The notes under the pieces were generated by a model. It saw nothing but the letters and a program-made list of their open reading frames with translations. It ran no database searches and was not told where the DNA came from. From G963704535 sp963704535 (GTDB taxonomy: Bacteria > Chloroflexota > Chloroflexia > Chloroflexales > Roseiflexaceae), in NCBI GenBank assembly GCA_963704535.1, contig OY969916.1:6386001-6450000 (forward strand): a stretch of 64,000 nt of DNA. Reading direction: 5' to 3'. Shown in pieces: positions 25,625-36,400 of this stretch. The translations under genes and the position numbers were made by a program. The number at the start of each line of letters is the position of its first letter. The stretch's first letter is position 1.

Positions 25625-27082
25625 CTACTGGCCGTCGATATACACCGTCTTGATGCGGGTGAAGAACTCGATCGCGCCTTTGCCCATCTCGCGAAACATC
25701 CCGGAGCCGCTGTGCTTGAAGCCGCCGAAGGGCGCCTGGATCGACGCGCCGGTGGTCCACTGGTTGACCTTGACCATCCCGGCCTCGGCCCGCTCCACAA
25801 AGCGGATGGCCTTGCGCAGATCGTTAGTGACGATCGCCGCCGAGAGGCCGTAGCTGACGTTGTTGGCGACCGCGAAAGCCTCCTCCAGGTCGTCGACCGC
25901 CAGCACGCCGATCACCGGCCCGAAGACCTCCTCCTGGGCGATGCGCATATCGGGCCGCACATTCCCCAGCACCGTCGGCTGGACGAAGTGGCCGCGGCGG
26001 TACGCGGCGCCATCGGGCGGGCCGCCGCCGAACAGCACCTCGGCGCCCTCGTCGCGGGCGATCTCGACATAATCGAAGTCGGTCTTGCGCTGGCCCGCGC
26101 TGACCGCCGGCCCCATCTGCGCCCCATCGGACAGGCCAGGGCCGACCTTCATGCCGCGCGCGGCGGCGGTGAGCCGCTCGCTGAACTCGCGGAGCAGCGG
26201 CCGCTCGACGATCACCCGGCTGGTGGCGGTGCAAGCCTGGCCGGTGAGCCCGAAGCCGCCGCGCACTGCTGTCAGCACCGCCTTATCCACGTCGGCGTCG
26301 GCGGCGACGATCAGCGGGTTCTTGCCGCCCATCTCCAGGTGGGTGCGGGTCAGGCGTGCCGCAGTCTTCTGGTACAGGGCGTGGCCCACGGCGTAGGAGC
26401 CGGTGAACGACACGCCGTCGATGCGCTCGTCCGTCACCAGGGCGTCGCCGAGAGCGCCGCCGGCGCCGGTGACGACATTGAGCACGCCGGCCGGCAGCCC
26501 GGCCTCGTGGAGCAGTTCGGCCAGCTTGAGCCCCATGATCGGCGTGGGCGAGGCCGGCTTGAAGACGACGCTATTGCCCATCACCAGCGCCGGCGCGATC
26601 TTCCAGACCGGGATGGAGAGCGGGAAGTTCCAGGGCGTGATGATCGCGACCACGCCGAGCGGCACGTGAACGCTGTAGAGTAGCGTCTGGGGCGTGTCGG
26701 CCGGCAACAGGTCGCCGCCCACGCGCCAGGCCTCGCCGCCGAAGTAGCGGAACAGCTCGACCGAGCGCACGACCTCGGCCTTGGACTCGGCGCGGGTCTT
26801 GCCCTCCTCGCGGGTTAGCTCGGCGGCCCACGCATCGACCCTGGTTTCCAGCAGATTGGCGGCGCGATGCATGATGCGCCCGCGCTCCGGGGCCGGCAGC
26901 TCGGCCCACTTCGCCTGGGCGTCCCGCGCGGCGCCGATCGCGGCCTGGGCGTCGGCGATGGTCGAGGCCGGCACGGTGCCCAGCACCTCGTCGGTGTCGG
27001 CCGGGTTGCGAACCTCGATCGAGTTGCCGCTCGATGAGGCGGCCCACTCGCCGGCGATGAAGTTGCGGTATTCCTGGGGCAT
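25625..27082 (-). CDS. Aldehyde dehydrogenase (NAD(P)+-dependent, semialdehyde type)
   Basis: 485 residues and full length. It shows PWNFPLSIPVWKIAPAL, the catalytic Glu in LEMGGKNP, the catalytic Cys in GQACTATSR, and the late EEVFGPVIGV. Best resemblance is to succinate- and alpha-ketoglutarate-semialdehyde dehydrogenases. GGAG lies 6 bases before ATG 27082; the frame open further upstream is not used. With the aminotransferase upstream on the same strand it could complete omega-amino acid breakdown to a dicarboxylate. Confidence 0.9.
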   Translation of the reverse strand: MPQEYRNFIAGEWAASSSGNSIEVRNPADTDEVLGTVPASTIADAQAAIGAARDAQAKWAELPAPERGRIMHRAANLLETRVDAWAAELTREEGKTRAESKAEVVRSVELFRYFGGEAWRVGGDLLPADTPQTLLYSVHVPLGVVAIITPWNFPLSIPVWKIAPALVMGNSVVFKPASPTPIMGLKLAELLHEAGLPAGVLNVVTGAGGALGDALVTDERIDGVSFTGSYAVGHALYQKTAARLTRTHLEMGGKNPLIVAADADVDKAVLTAVRGGFGLTGQACTATSRVIVERPLLREFSERLTAAARGMKVGPGLSDGAQMGPAVSAGQRKTDFDYVEIARDEGAEVLFGGGPPDGAAYRRGHFVQPTVLGNVRPDMRIAQEEVFGPVIGVLAVDDLEEAFAVANNVSYGLSAAIVTNDLRKAIRFVERAEAGMVKVNQWTTGASIQAPFGGFKHSGSGMFREMGKGAIEFFTRIKTVYIDGQ

Positions 27083-27150
27083 GAGTGTCTCCTTCAGGCG
27101 GCCACGGAGGGCCGGCTTTACTAGGCAAGGGCGGCCACGCGTGGCCGCCC

Positions 27151-27771
27151 TTACGTATACGGGTTCTCCCACACCAGCAGCGAGGCGTGCGGCGTGATCG
27201 ACGCGTCGTCGATGTAGTCGCGCAGGATGCCGCGCAGGACGAAGCCGCTGCGGAGCTGCGGCGTCATGGTCGGGTCGGCCAGCTCGCCGCGGGCGACGCG
27301 GGCGACGTACTCCTCGACGCTCATCGCCTCGCGGTGGTGGTTGTAGCCGGGCAGCATCCCGCCCAGGATGATCCCGCGCATGTCCTGGCGGCGAACCAGA
27401 TCCTTGCGGGCGTCGTAGAGTTTTTTCGAGATGCCGTGGCCGCGGTAGTCGGGGTGGACGCTCATATCGGCGCCGTAGAGCCACTCGCCCTGGGGATCGT
27501 GGTTAGTGAAGAAGCCGGCGCCCATGATCTCGTGGAAGGCGTGCGGCGCGAACACCTGGTCGCTCCGGCAGCGAAAGGTGCTGCTCTGGCCGATGACCCG
27601 CTGGCCGTTCAGCGCGACGTGCTGGCCATCGGGGAACAGCCGCACCTGGGCCAGGAAGTGCTCTTCGCGCATCAGCTCGTGGGGCGCCAGGGTCGGGTAG
27701 CAGAGGCGCTGGTGCTCGGCCAGCGCGGCGGCGTGCTCGGGCCGCGTGTTGGTGATGATGATCTCGCTCAT
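27151..27771 (-). CDS. GNAT-family N-acetyltransferase
   Basis: 206 residues. The GNAT acetyl-CoA site is visible as MSVHPDYRGHGISKKLYDAR (about 110-130, R-G-H-G). The fold resembles GNAT domains found next to or fused to nitrilase-type hydrolases. The substrate is unknown. It lies between the Uma2-family and aldehyde dehydrogenase genes on the same strand, 6 bases from the former. Confidence 0.78.
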   Translation of the reverse strand: MSEIIITNTRPEHAAALAEHQRLCYPTLAPHELMREEHFLAQVRLFPDGQHVALNGQRVIGQSSTFRCRSDQVFAPHAFHEIMGAGFFTNHDPQGEWLYGADMSVHPDYRGHGISKKLYDARKDLVRRQDMRGIILGGMLPGYNHHREAMSVEEYVARVARGELADPTMTPQLRSGFVLRGILRDYIDDASITPHASLLVWENPYT

Positions 27772-27777
27772 ACCTTG

Positions 27778-28545
27778 CTACTGCTCACCACGTAAGCGTG
27801 CCAGCTCGGCCCGCAGTCGCTCCAGCTCTTCTTCGGCGGCGCGGCGGACGGTTGTCTCGGCGTGGCGGGCGGCTACCTCGGCGTGGACGCGCTCCTCGGC
27901 GGCGAGGCGGGCGGCTGCCTCGCCGCGAGCGTGCTCCTCGGCTGCACGGCGGGCGTTGTTCAGCTCGGGTGGCCGCAGCAGTGGTTGGCCGGTGGACAAG
28001 TCGATCAACCGCAGGAACGAATCTTCTTGATACAGGCGCAGCCCAAGCTCTGTGCTGACCAGCGCGCCATCCGCCTCTGGCTCGATCGACACGTATTCCT
28101 CACCCACAAGCCGGAAGCCTTGTAGCGGCGGTTTAAGATACTCCAACAGCGGATCGAACATGAAATATTCGCGTATACCCATCGTCGCGTAGAGCGCACG
28201 CTTGGTGTTCTTATCTTCGCGCCGGGTCGAACGCGAGGTGATCTCGAAGACGGCGACTGGGGAGTGCCCCTCCTCCCAGAGCTTGTAGATGCGGCGCAGC
28301 CCTTTCGGCACGCCTTTCACGACGAAGACGTCGGGAGAGACGACCGCTCTGGGGTTGCCCTCTGCGTAGTAGAACATCAGGTTACCGCTGATATAGACAT
28401 CGGCGGTGGCTTGGTAATAATCCTCCAAGATCTCGATGATCTGCGTGATCTCACGCCGATGAGCATCGGTCTCGCCCAAGGGTTTGCCATCCCTTTCCGG
28501 GTAGTCGATCTGTTGAAGCGCCGGAACGAGCGTTGTTGTGCTCAT
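27778..28545 (-). CDS. Uma2-family (DUF820, PD-(D/E)XK) protein
   Basis: 255 residues. The restriction-endonuclease-like core has VVSPDVFVVK and AVFEITSRSTRREDKNTK, the Asp, Glu and Lys expected of a PD-(D/E)XK nuclease. A C-terminal coiled coil (about 190-255) is rich in Ala, Arg and Glu. The family is often expanded in Chloroflexota and Cyanobacteria and is of unknown role. AGGAGG lies 5-6 bases before ATG 28545. Confidence 0.8.
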   Translation of the reverse strand: MSTTTLVPALQQIDYPERDGKPLGETDAHRREITQIIEILEDYYQATADVYISGNLMFYYAEGNPRAVVSPDVFVVKGVPKGLRRIYKLWEEGHSPVAVFEITSRSTRREDKNTKRALYATMGIREYFMFDPLLEYLKPPLQGFRLVGEEYVSIEPEADGALVSTELGLRLYQEDSFLRLIDLSTGQPLLRPPELNNARRAAEEHARGEAAARLAAEERVHAEVAARHAETTVRRAAEEELERLRAELARLRGEQ

Positions 28546-28615
28546 CTCAGCCTCCTCTCTTGGAGGGTGATAGACGCGGCGCATGACCTCCGCTCCTTGT
28601 CACCTTGTCATCTTG

Positions 28616-29956
28616 TCATCTTGTCACGGAGCGCAAACCCTCGTCCAATACGTCCAGCCCTTCCTGGAGCTGATCGTCGGTGATCACCAGCGGCATCAGC
28701 AGGCGCAGGCAGTTGGCGTACAGCCCAGCGCGCATGGTCAGTAGGCCGTGCGCGGCGCAGTAGTTGACGACCTCCAGCACCTCGTCGGGGGCCGGCGCGC
28801 GGGTGGCACGGTCCTTGACCAGCTCGATCGCCAGCATCGCGCCGAGGCCGCGCACCTCGCCGACGAGCGGGATCTCGCGTTGCCAGGCGGCGCCGCGCTC
28901 GCGCACCGCTTGGCCGATCGCCTGGGCGCGCGCCAGGAGGTCGCCCTGCTCGAACAGTTTCAGCACCTCGATCCCGGCGACGCAGGCCAGCGGGTTGCCG
29001 CCGTAGGTCCCGCCGACCCCGCCGATGTGGGCGCGGTCCATCAGCTCGGCCCGGCCGGTGGTGGCCGAGAGCGGCAGGCCGGCGGCGATCGACTTGGCGC
29101 TGACCAGGATGTCCGGCTCGACGCCGAGCTGCTCCATGGCGAACAGCGTGCCGGTGCGGCCGAAGCCGCACTGGACCTCGTCGGCGATCAGGGCGCTGCC
29201 GTTCTGGCTGCAGAACGCGCGCAGCCGCCGCATGAACTCCGGCGGGACCGGGATGAAGCCGCCCTCGCCCTGCACGGGCTCGATGATCACGGCCGCGACT
29301 GCCTCCGGCCCGACGTGGGCGACCAGCAGGCGCTCGAATGCATCCCAGCAGCGCTCGACTGCCTCGGCCTCATCCACTCCCATGCGGTAGGCGTAGGGGA
29401 ACGGCGCCCGGTAGATCTCCGGCGCGAAGGGGCCGAAGGTCTTCTTGAAGGCGTACTTGCTGGTGAGCGAGAGGGTCATCAGCGTGCGGCCGTGGTAGGC
29501 GCCCTCGAAGGCGATGATCGCCTGGCGGCCGGTGGCGGCGCGGGCGATCTTAATGCTGTTCTCGACCGCCTCGGCGCCGCTGTTGGCCAGCAGCGTCTTG
29601 CAGGGACTGCTGATCGGTACGGCGGCGTTGAGGCGCTCGCACAGCTCGACGTACGGCTCGTAGGTGCCGACCAGCGCCGAGAAGTGCAGCAGCTTGGCCG
29701 CCTGCGCTTGGACGGCGGCGACGACTTCGGGCGGGCAGTGGCCGGCGTTGAGCGTGCCGATACCGCCGACAAAGTCGATCAGGGTGTTGCCGTCGACATC
29801 TGTCACCAGTGCGCCCTCGGCGCGCTCGACAGCGATCTGGTGGGCTTTGTACAACCCGGCGGCGACGGCGGCCTCGCGCCGCGCGACCAGCTCACGCGAG
29901 CGGGGGCCGGGGATCTCGGTGCGAATCTGGATACTGCGGGTGAGCGTCGTTTGCAT
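28616..29956 (-). CDS. gabT: 4-aminobutyrate aminotransferase-like class III transaminase
   Basis: 446 residues. Class III PLP aminotransferase motifs are present: NSGAEAVENSIKIAR, FEGAYHGRT, IADEVQCGFGRTG and the PLP-lysine in SAKSIAAGLPLS. It moves the terminal amino group of GABA or a similar omega-amino acid to 2-oxoglutarate. A group with the aldehyde dehydrogenase 1.5 kb downstream makes GABA breakdown plausible, but beta-alanine or other diamine products are alternatives. The start codon is ATG 29956. Confidence 0.87.
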   Translation of the reverse strand: MQTTLTRSIQIRTEIPGPRSRELVARREAAVAAGLYKAHQIAVERAEGALVTDVDGNTLIDFVGGIGTLNAGHCPPEVVAAVQAQAAKLLHFSALVGTYEPYVELCERLNAAVPISSPCKTLLANSGAEAVENSIKIARAATGRQAIIAFEGAYHGRTLMTLSLTSKYAFKKTFGPFAPEIYRAPFPYAYRMGVDEAEAVERCWDAFERLLVAHVGPEAVAAVIIEPVQGEGGFIPVPPEFMRRLRAFCSQNGSALIADEVQCGFGRTGTLFAMEQLGVEPDILVSAKSIAAGLPLSATTGRAELMDRAHIGGVGGTYGGNPLACVAGIEVLKLFEQGDLLARAQAIGQAVRERGAAWQREIPLVGEVRGLGAMLAIELVKDRATRAPAPDEVLEVVNYCAAHGLLTMRAGLYANCLRLLMPLVITDDQLQEGLDVLDEGLRSVTR

Positions 29957-30116
29957 ACTGCCTCCACGTCTTCTGTTGCGCCGCGCGACGGCTGCCGGTG
30001 CTGGTCAATGATACCACGTTCTAGGGTTCATAGGTTTGAACGGGGAAAACGGAACGGCGGAGGGAGCGGATGCGGGTGGGTGTCACTCCGCTGGTTCCGT
30101 TCCTTCCGCCGTTCGA

Positions 30117-30180
30117 CTTTACAATGTGAGTGGGGGAAGACTGAGGGGGCAGCCCCCTCAAACCCCCTTTTTCCCCGTCT
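30117..30180 (+). repeat. MITE-like repeat, family B copy 3 (short)
   Basis: Starts TTTACAATGTGAGTGGGGG and ends CCCCCTTTTTCCCCG, with a central CTGAGGGGGCAGCCCCCTCA palindrome. It abuts the end of the protease gene and could act as its terminator. Confidence 0.65.
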
Positions 30181-33100
30181 TAGCGTAAAATCAACGGTAG
30201 TGTCACTGTGGTGAATGTGCCGGAGAGCGTGCCCTTGGCGGTCTGGACGGTCACGTTGCCGGCCTGGTCGCGGGCCTCGACCACGGCGACGACCTCGGCA
30301 TTGGCGCCGGAGAACTTCGAGGAGACCGTCGCGCCGTAGATTCCGCTGCCTAGCGGCTGGAAGTCGACGCGCTGCCAGCGGGTGCCGTCGATGGTGTAGA
30401 CCGCGTTCACGTCGGCGATGCCGGTGCCGCTGGAGTCGCTGACATCGGCCCGGATCTGGATCGACTGCGCGGCTAGGCCGATGTTCTGCGCCGTGCCGGC
30501 CACCACGGGTATGACCGTCACATCCTGGATCAGCGGCGGCGTGGTGTCCTCCAGCACTGTCGCTGTCGCCCGCTCGGGGTCGACGTAGGTGATCTCGAAG
30601 ACCATGCGCGTGAATTGGCGTAGCTGGCCGGTCTCGCCGTTGGTCGCGCGGAACTGCGCCGGGTTGAAGATCAGCTTGTCGAAGCGCTCGAGCCCGTTGA
30701 GGCCGCGCTGCTCGGTGCTCTGGAACGAGTAGGGCTGGGCCGGCATCCACTCGCCCTGGATGGTGGGCGAGATGGCCGGGTCGTTCTGCTGCTGGATGGC
30801 GGTCGTGTCGGTCGTTATCGTCGTGGTATGGGGGTTAAAGCCGCTTAGGTCGGACAGGATCGTGGCGCTCTTGAGGCGCACGCCGCGCGGCTGGGGGATG
30901 CCGGAGCCGGGGCCGGTCGGCGCGTTCGGGTTCTCTTGCAGCGTGACGTCGTACGCGACGGCCGGCAGCACCGGCCGGCCCAGCAGCATCTGGTCGACCG
31001 CCGGGAGGACAGTAGTGCCGGGCGCGAAGCTGTCCTCGATCGAGCTGACGCTGGCTAGGGTGGTATCGCCGGCTAGGTTGCCCTGTGTCTCGAAGCTGTT
31101 CGTGACCGTGATGATGCGGGTGAAGATGCCGCTGTTACTCTGGAGCGGGACGGGGATCGAGCGGGCCGGCGGGTCGAATGAGCCGGCGAACGCCTGCGGC
31201 GGCGCGACCGGATTGGGCACCTTCACGCGGATGAACGGCAGGCCGTACAGGGTCCACTGCGCGATCACCTTCTCGTCAAAGGCGCTGAAGCTGCCCGGCC
31301 CGGCCGACCGGATGTACTCGCGCTTGGCCCGCGCCAGCGACTCGCCGATCGTGGGGCCGATGTAGGTGCCGCCGGTGTCCTTGATCTCGCGCCCGATCGC
31401 CTCGGTGAACAGCAGCGCCAGCCGCTCGGAGTAGCCGACCAGGTCGCTGTCGCCGTAGCCGAAGCCGGTGTTGCCGATCCAGTTGCCGCCCTGTTTGAGT
31501 ACGGCGTTGGGGAAGTCGGCCTGGTATCTGCTGGGCGCCCGGAAGTCGACCTCGTAGTCGGTCACGCTCAGGCCGGAGTGGCAGCCGACCGAGTAGATTA
31601 GGGTCGGCGAGTCGCCGTAGGCCGGGTCGTTGTCGCGGAAGAAGGCTTGCTGCGGTTTGCCGGCGCTGAGCGTTGGCGTCAGGATGCGCGCGGCGGTGAG
31701 CGTGCCCTTGGCGGCGTCGGCCGGGATCAGATCGTAGTGGGTGAAGTGGCCGTTCAGCGACGTGAGGTAGTAGTTTGTGTGGACCCCGGTGTAGATGCCG
31801 GTGAATTGCGGAAACTGGTCGCTGAACCACTGGCTCGTGAGAGCGTTGACATCCCAGGTGTCGCCGATCAGCGTGTCATTGGTGTAGGTCAGGATCAGCG
31901 AGGTGCTGGGCTGGAAGCCGTAGTTCTCGAACCGATGGCTCATGGCCTCGGCCGAGTCGGTCAAGAAATCATAGCCGGTGACGAAGGTGTTGGCATAGTG
32001 CTCGGATGCGCCGCCCTGCGCGCGGTCGCCCTGGATGGTGTAATTGCCGCCGGCGGTCTGGGCTTCGAGGTAGCGGTTGATGTCGATCGGGCTCTCGACC
32101 AGCCGGCCGATCGCCAGGTCGGGGATGAATAGCGCCCGACCGCGCCAGCGGGTCGGCGCACGGTCGGCATAGAAGTTGTCGGTCTGGACGAAGCGGTAGA
32201 ACAGGGTGTGGTACAGCGGGCTGGCGATATTGAGGACGCCGGTCGGGCCGGTGCCGAGCTGCCGGGCGTAGTCGGCCTCATTGGCGATCGTGGTGGCGTC
32301 GGGCACGCGGTAGAAGGGAATAATCGTGTCGCCGCCGACGATCGTGATATCGGTCGCCAGCGGGTACACGTCGCGGATCAGGGCGTTGAGCGCGTACCAG
32401 ATCTGCTGGGCGACCTCATTGGCGTAGAGCGGATTGCTGGGGGTGCCCTCCCAGATCGCGTAGAGTTGGTCGAGATGGCTTTCGTCGCTGGGGTCCAGGC
32501 ACCCGCCGCTCAGGTCGAACAGGTAGCTGTTGGTCACCGTTGTAAATTCGCCGGCCGGCGCGTTGTTGCGGATCTTGTTGAACAGGGCCGGGATCTCCGA
32601 GGTCGATTGGGCTGGGTAATGGCTCTCCAGGCGGCTGCGGTGGGTCAGGATGATCGACGTCTTGTCGGGCGGGTAGGTGCCCAGGCAGGAAACGTTCAGG
32701 CTGCCGATCGGCCTGGCTCTGACCGTCGGTACGTACAGCGAGCCAAGTTCGATCTTCAGATTCATCGTATAGGGCAGGTCGCTGGTCTCGCCCCCGGCGC
32801 TGTACACCAGCATGTAGTACTTGCCCGGCTTGGGCAGGAATGAGATGATCGACTCGTTCGCGGTGCCGCTATTGGCCGAGATCGAGTTGACGCTGCCGAT
32901 CGAGTTGACGCTGCCGATCGAGTTGACGCTGCCGATCGAGTTGACGCTGCCGATCGAGTTGACGCTGCCGATCGAGTTGACGCTGCCGAGGTCGGCGATA
33001 TTGCCCAGGTCTAGGCCGTCGCTCAGCGGGACCGTCACCGTCATCGGGTCGGTCAGGAGCGCGATGTCGTAGTCGGCCGGCAAGTTGGGCGCGCCGGTCA

Positions 33101-33431
33101 GGCTGATCCAGGCCGTCGAACCGCCCTTGTTGGCCGGGATGATGAACTTGTACCAATCGCCGGTTTTGCCGCCCGAGTTGGCCCCGTCGATGCGGCCCTC
33201 GGCCGTCGCCTCGGCCTTATTGGGGCCGGTGGACGTGAGCGCGAGGAAGTCGGCCGAGCCGATGCTATTGTTATTCGGCTCGGTTTCGGCGATTGTTGCC
33301 AGGGCGATCGGTTGAGTGGCCGCCGCAGCGGTGGTGTGGGAGGCGTCGGGGAGGACGCCGGTGATGGCCAGCAGTGCGAGCAGAACCAGTGCGAGGCGCA
33401 GGCCGCGATGCGGTGGGATGTTGTGGCTCAT
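30180..33431 (-). CDS. Secreted caspase-fold protease (C25/gingipain-like) with hexapeptide array, copy A
   Basis: 1083 residues with an N-terminal signal segment. A PPC-like domain (about 45-225; TEPNNNSIGSADF, GDWYKFIIPA) is interrupted by six copies of the hexapeptide GSVNSI. The central clan CD protease domain has the presumed catalytic His in SLNGHFTHYD (about 560) and Cys in SVGCHSG (about 617). C-terminal beta-rich domains (about 750-1083) probably serve binding or secretion. AAGGAG precedes ATG 33431, which overlaps the stop of the upstream cyclase gene (ATGA), so the two are coupled. Substrate and processing are unknown. A diverged paralogue lies at 38018-41049. Confidence 0.82.
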   Translation of the reverse strand: MSHNIPPHRGLRLALVLLALLAITGVLPDASHTTAAAATQPIALATIAETEPNNNSIGSADFLALTSTGPNKAEATAEGRIDGANSGGKTGDWYKFIIPANKGGSTAWISLTGAPNLPADYDIALLTDPMTVTVPLSDGLDLGNIADLGSVNSIGSVNSIGSVNSIGSVNSIGSVNSIGSVNSISANSGTANESIISFLPKPGKYYMLVYSAGGETSDLPYTMNLKIELGSLYVPTVRARPIGSLNVSCLGTYPPDKTSIILTHRSRLESHYPAQSTSEIPALFNKIRNNAPAGEFTTVTNSYLFDLSGGCLDPSDESHLDQLYAIWEGTPSNPLYANEVAQQIWYALNALIRDVYPLATDITIVGGDTIIPFYRVPDATTIANEADYARQLGTGPTGVLNIASPLYHTLFYRFVQTDNFYADRAPTRWRGRALFIPDLAIGRLVESPIDINRYLEAQTAGGNYTIQGDRAQGGASEHYANTFVTGYDFLTDSAEAMSHRFENYGFQPSTSLILTYTNDTLIGDTWDVNALTSQWFSDQFPQFTGIYTGVHTNYYLTSLNGHFTHYDLIPADAAKGTLTAARILTPTLSAGKPQQAFFRDNDPAYGDSPTLIYSVGCHSGLSVTDYEVDFRAPSRYQADFPNAVLKQGGNWIGNTGFGYGDSDLVGYSERLALLFTEAIGREIKDTGGTYIGPTIGESLARAKREYIRSAGPGSFSAFDEKVIAQWTLYGLPFIRVKVPNPVAPPQAFAGSFDPPARSIPVPLQSNSGIFTRIITVTNSFETQGNLAGDTTLASVSSIEDSFAPGTTVLPAVDQMLLGRPVLPAVAYDVTLQENPNAPTGPGSGIPQPRGVRLKSATILSDLSGFNPHTTTITTDTTAIQQQNDPAISPTIQGEWMPAQPYSFQSTEQRGLNGLERFDKLIFNPAQFRATNGETGQLRQFTRMVFEITYVDPERATATVLEDTTPPLIQDVTVIPVVAGTAQNIGLAAQSIQIRADVSDSSGTGIADVNAVYTIDGTRWQRVDFQPLGSGIYGATVSSKFSGANAEVVAVVEARDQAGNVTVQTAKGTLSGTFTTVTLPLILR
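32880..32987 (-). repeat. Tandem array, 6 x 18 bp, in protease A
   Basis: Six identical 18-bp units GATCGAGTTGACGCTGCC (plus strand), coding GSVNSI. The lack of silent changes between units points to recent slippage or recombination. The corresponding array in the paralogue uses a different unit. Confidence 0.95.
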
Positions 33432-36400
33432 TGGGGCTCCTTGTCGTAGCGGTACTGGTAGTGAGCGGCGATCAGGTGGGCCTCGTCGACGGCGCGCTGT
33501 GCGCCCAGGTCGCGCAGGATCGGGAGCGCCTCGTTGAGCGCGGCCTCGCCCTCGGCGTGCCGGCCCAGCGTCGGCGCTAGTTGCGCCAGCGCCATCAGCG
33601 TCCGGCCGATCTCGTGTGGGCTGGCGGCCCCGCGCAGGATCGCGAGGCTATGGGTCAGCTCTTCCCAGGCCCCGTCCACGTCGCCGCCCTGCACGAGCAC
33701 CTGGCTGAGTACCCGCCGCGTGGCGCCTTCCTCGGCCCGCGCCTCCAGGCGCTCGGCACTGGCTAGCGACAGCTCGCAGGCGATGCGCGCCCGCGCCAGG
33801 TCGCCGTGCCGCAACTGTAGCTCGGCCAGGTAGCGCTCAAGCTCAGGCAGAAAGTCTTCAGCCCCGGCCTGATCAAACAGCTCGGTCGCCTGGCCCAGGT
33901 GCCGCTCGGCAATCGCCAGATCGTCGCGCAGCAGGTAGGTCGCGCCCAGGTTCATGTGGAGCACGCCGGTCATGTAGAGCGAGCCGATCTGCTCGAAAAT
34001 CGCCAGGCCGCGCCGGAACTGCTCAATCGCCTCGTCGAGCCGGTCCTGGAGCATCAGGAGCATGTTGCCCAGGTTGCAGGCGATCATGCCCTGGCCGTAG
34101 ATATCGCCGATCGCCTGTTTGATCTCGGCGCCGGCCTTGTAGTGTTCGCTGGCCTCGGTTGGCCGGCCGAGGTCGCTACAAACGTTGGCCAGGTCGTTGT
34201 GCGCGTCGGCCAGCCGCACAAGATCCTGCACTTGTTTGTAGAGCGCCACCGAGCGGCTGGTGAGATCGAAGGCCCGCGCCGTGTCGCCCATCCTGCGGTA
34301 CGTCCCGCCCAGGAGCTTAAAGGCGTAGGCCTGGTCGCGCAGGCTGTCGCGCTGCTCGGCCAGGTGCAGCGCCCGCCCGCCCCACTCAAGCGCTTTTCCA
34401 TTGCGTCCCTGTCGCTGATGCAGCCCGGCGCCGAGCAGCAGGCAACGCGCGAGTTCCAAGCTCTGGGTGTCCCCAGCCAGCGCCAGCGCCCGCTCGATCC
34501 ATTCGAATGCGGTCTCGAATGCGGCACGCCGTTCGTACACATGCGCGGTGTGGTGGTGCAGCCGGACCAGGTCGTCGATCGGCGGATCGGATTGGGAACG
34601 AAACAGGTCCAGCGCCGTCTGGTAACGTGTCAGCGCGGTGTCGTACTCGCCGATCAGCGCGTGGACGACGCCCAGGCGCTCGTTCAGCTCGATGATCTGG
34701 TCGTCAAGGGTCACGTGTGGGTCGGTCGCGGTCGCAACCTCCGGTTCTGCTTGGCCGGCGCCGGCTGCTACATGCGGGGCGATCAGGAGCGCGCGCTGGT
34801 AGAGGGCGATCGCCTCGTGATTGGCGTAGCGGGCCTGGGCCAGGCGACCGGCGCGCAGGTGGAAGGCGAAGGCGCGCGGCCAGTCCTCGGCTTGCAGGGC
34901 GTGGTGAGCCAGCAGGGCCAGTTGCTCGTCGAGCCGGGCAGCGTGCAGCTCCTCGATGCGGTGGACGACGCGGCGGTGCAGTTCGCGCCGCCGCGCGTAC
35001 AGGATCGCCTCGTAGGCCACGTCGCGCGTCAGCGCGTGCCTGAACAGGTACGCTGCGTCCCGATCGATATCGTCGGGGAAGACCAGGTCGGCCTCGGCCA
35101 GCCGCGCCAGCCGATCCGGCAGATCGTCGCGGCGCGACATCACGCCAGCGAGGATGGGGTAGTGGAAGCGGCGGCCGACGACGGCGGCGACTTGCAAGAC
35201 CTCGCGGCTGCGCTCCTCCAGCCGGTCCAGCCGGGCGGTGATCACGCCCTCGATGCTGTCGGGCACCAGCGTCTCCTCCACCGGCCGCGTCAGCCGCCAG
35301 CCGCCGCCCACCCGCGCCAGCACCCCCGCCTCGATCAGGCCACGTATGACCTCCTCGACAAAGAAGGGGTTGCCCTGGGTCTTCTCGACCAGGGTCAGCA
35401 GCTCGGGCGGCGGCACGTCCTGGAGCAGCGCGGCCACCAGCGCGGCGGTGTCGGAGGGCGTCAGCTCGCCGATCAGCAGCCGGGTGCAGTGGGCCAGGGC
35501 GGTCCAGGGCTCGGGGATGGGCGGGTCGGCGCGGTAGCCCAGGATGAGCAGCAGCGCGGCGTGACGAGCCTGGCGGGCCAGCCTGCCCAGCAGCTCCAGC
35601 GAGGAGGCGTCGGCCCAGTGCAGGTCGTCGCAGATCAGCAGCAGCGGCTGGCGCTGGGCTTGGGCCAGGACCAGCGCTTCGACCAGCTCCTGGGCGCGAT
35701 CGTGGCGCTGCTGGGGGGTTAGAGCGGCGGTGAGCGGAGTGTCTTGGAAGGGCGTGCCGAGCAGGTCGCCCAGCAGTGGGGCGAAGCGAACTAGCTCAGG
35801 GACCAGGGCGTTGACGCGGCGGGTGAGGGCATCGAGGGTGTCGTGCCCAGAGAAGAACTGGCGTAGCAGCTCGCGAATGAGGGCGTAGGGAGTGGACTGC
35901 TCGTAGCTCTGGCACTCGACCGAGAAGGGCAGGAAGGGCGGCAGGTCGGCGGCGGGGTCGAGCGAGCGCAGGACCAGGGTGTGCAGAGCATCGGCGATCA
36001 GGCGCGACTTGCCGGCGCCGGCCTCGCCAAGCAGCGCCAGGACCCGACCGCGACCGTGGAGGGCGGCGCGGGCTTCTGAGAGCAGCGTTTGGAACTCTTC
36101 CTCGCGGCCTACCAGCGTGGCATGCCCAAGATCGCGGCGAACGCTCTGGGTGACTTCGTGGGCATACAGCGCCTGGGCGAGCGGGACAGGCTCGGTGATG
36201 CCCTTGAGCGCCACTGCCGGCAGTTCGCGCACCGCGATCTGATGCTCGACGGCCTTGCGGGTGGCGGGCGAGAGAATGACGGCGCCGACATCGGCGGCGG
36301 CCATGAGCCGGGCGGCCAGGTTGACGTGCTGGCCCATCACGGTGTACTCGTGCCGGTAGGCCGACCCGACCCGCCCCGCGAACACTACCCCCGTGTTCAG

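Noticed and set aside
25452..27484. N-terminal extension of the aldehyde dehydrogenase frame up to 27484
   Set aside because: The extra residues are Arg/Pro-rich, overlap the GNAT gene and lack homology; a good ribosome binding site fixes the start at 27082.
33899..35722. 607-codon plus-strand open frame, and similar frames at 28748-30214, 45588-47129 and 58821-60152
   Set aside because: Each is antisense to a well-supported gene and its translation has no recognisable domain and biased composition.
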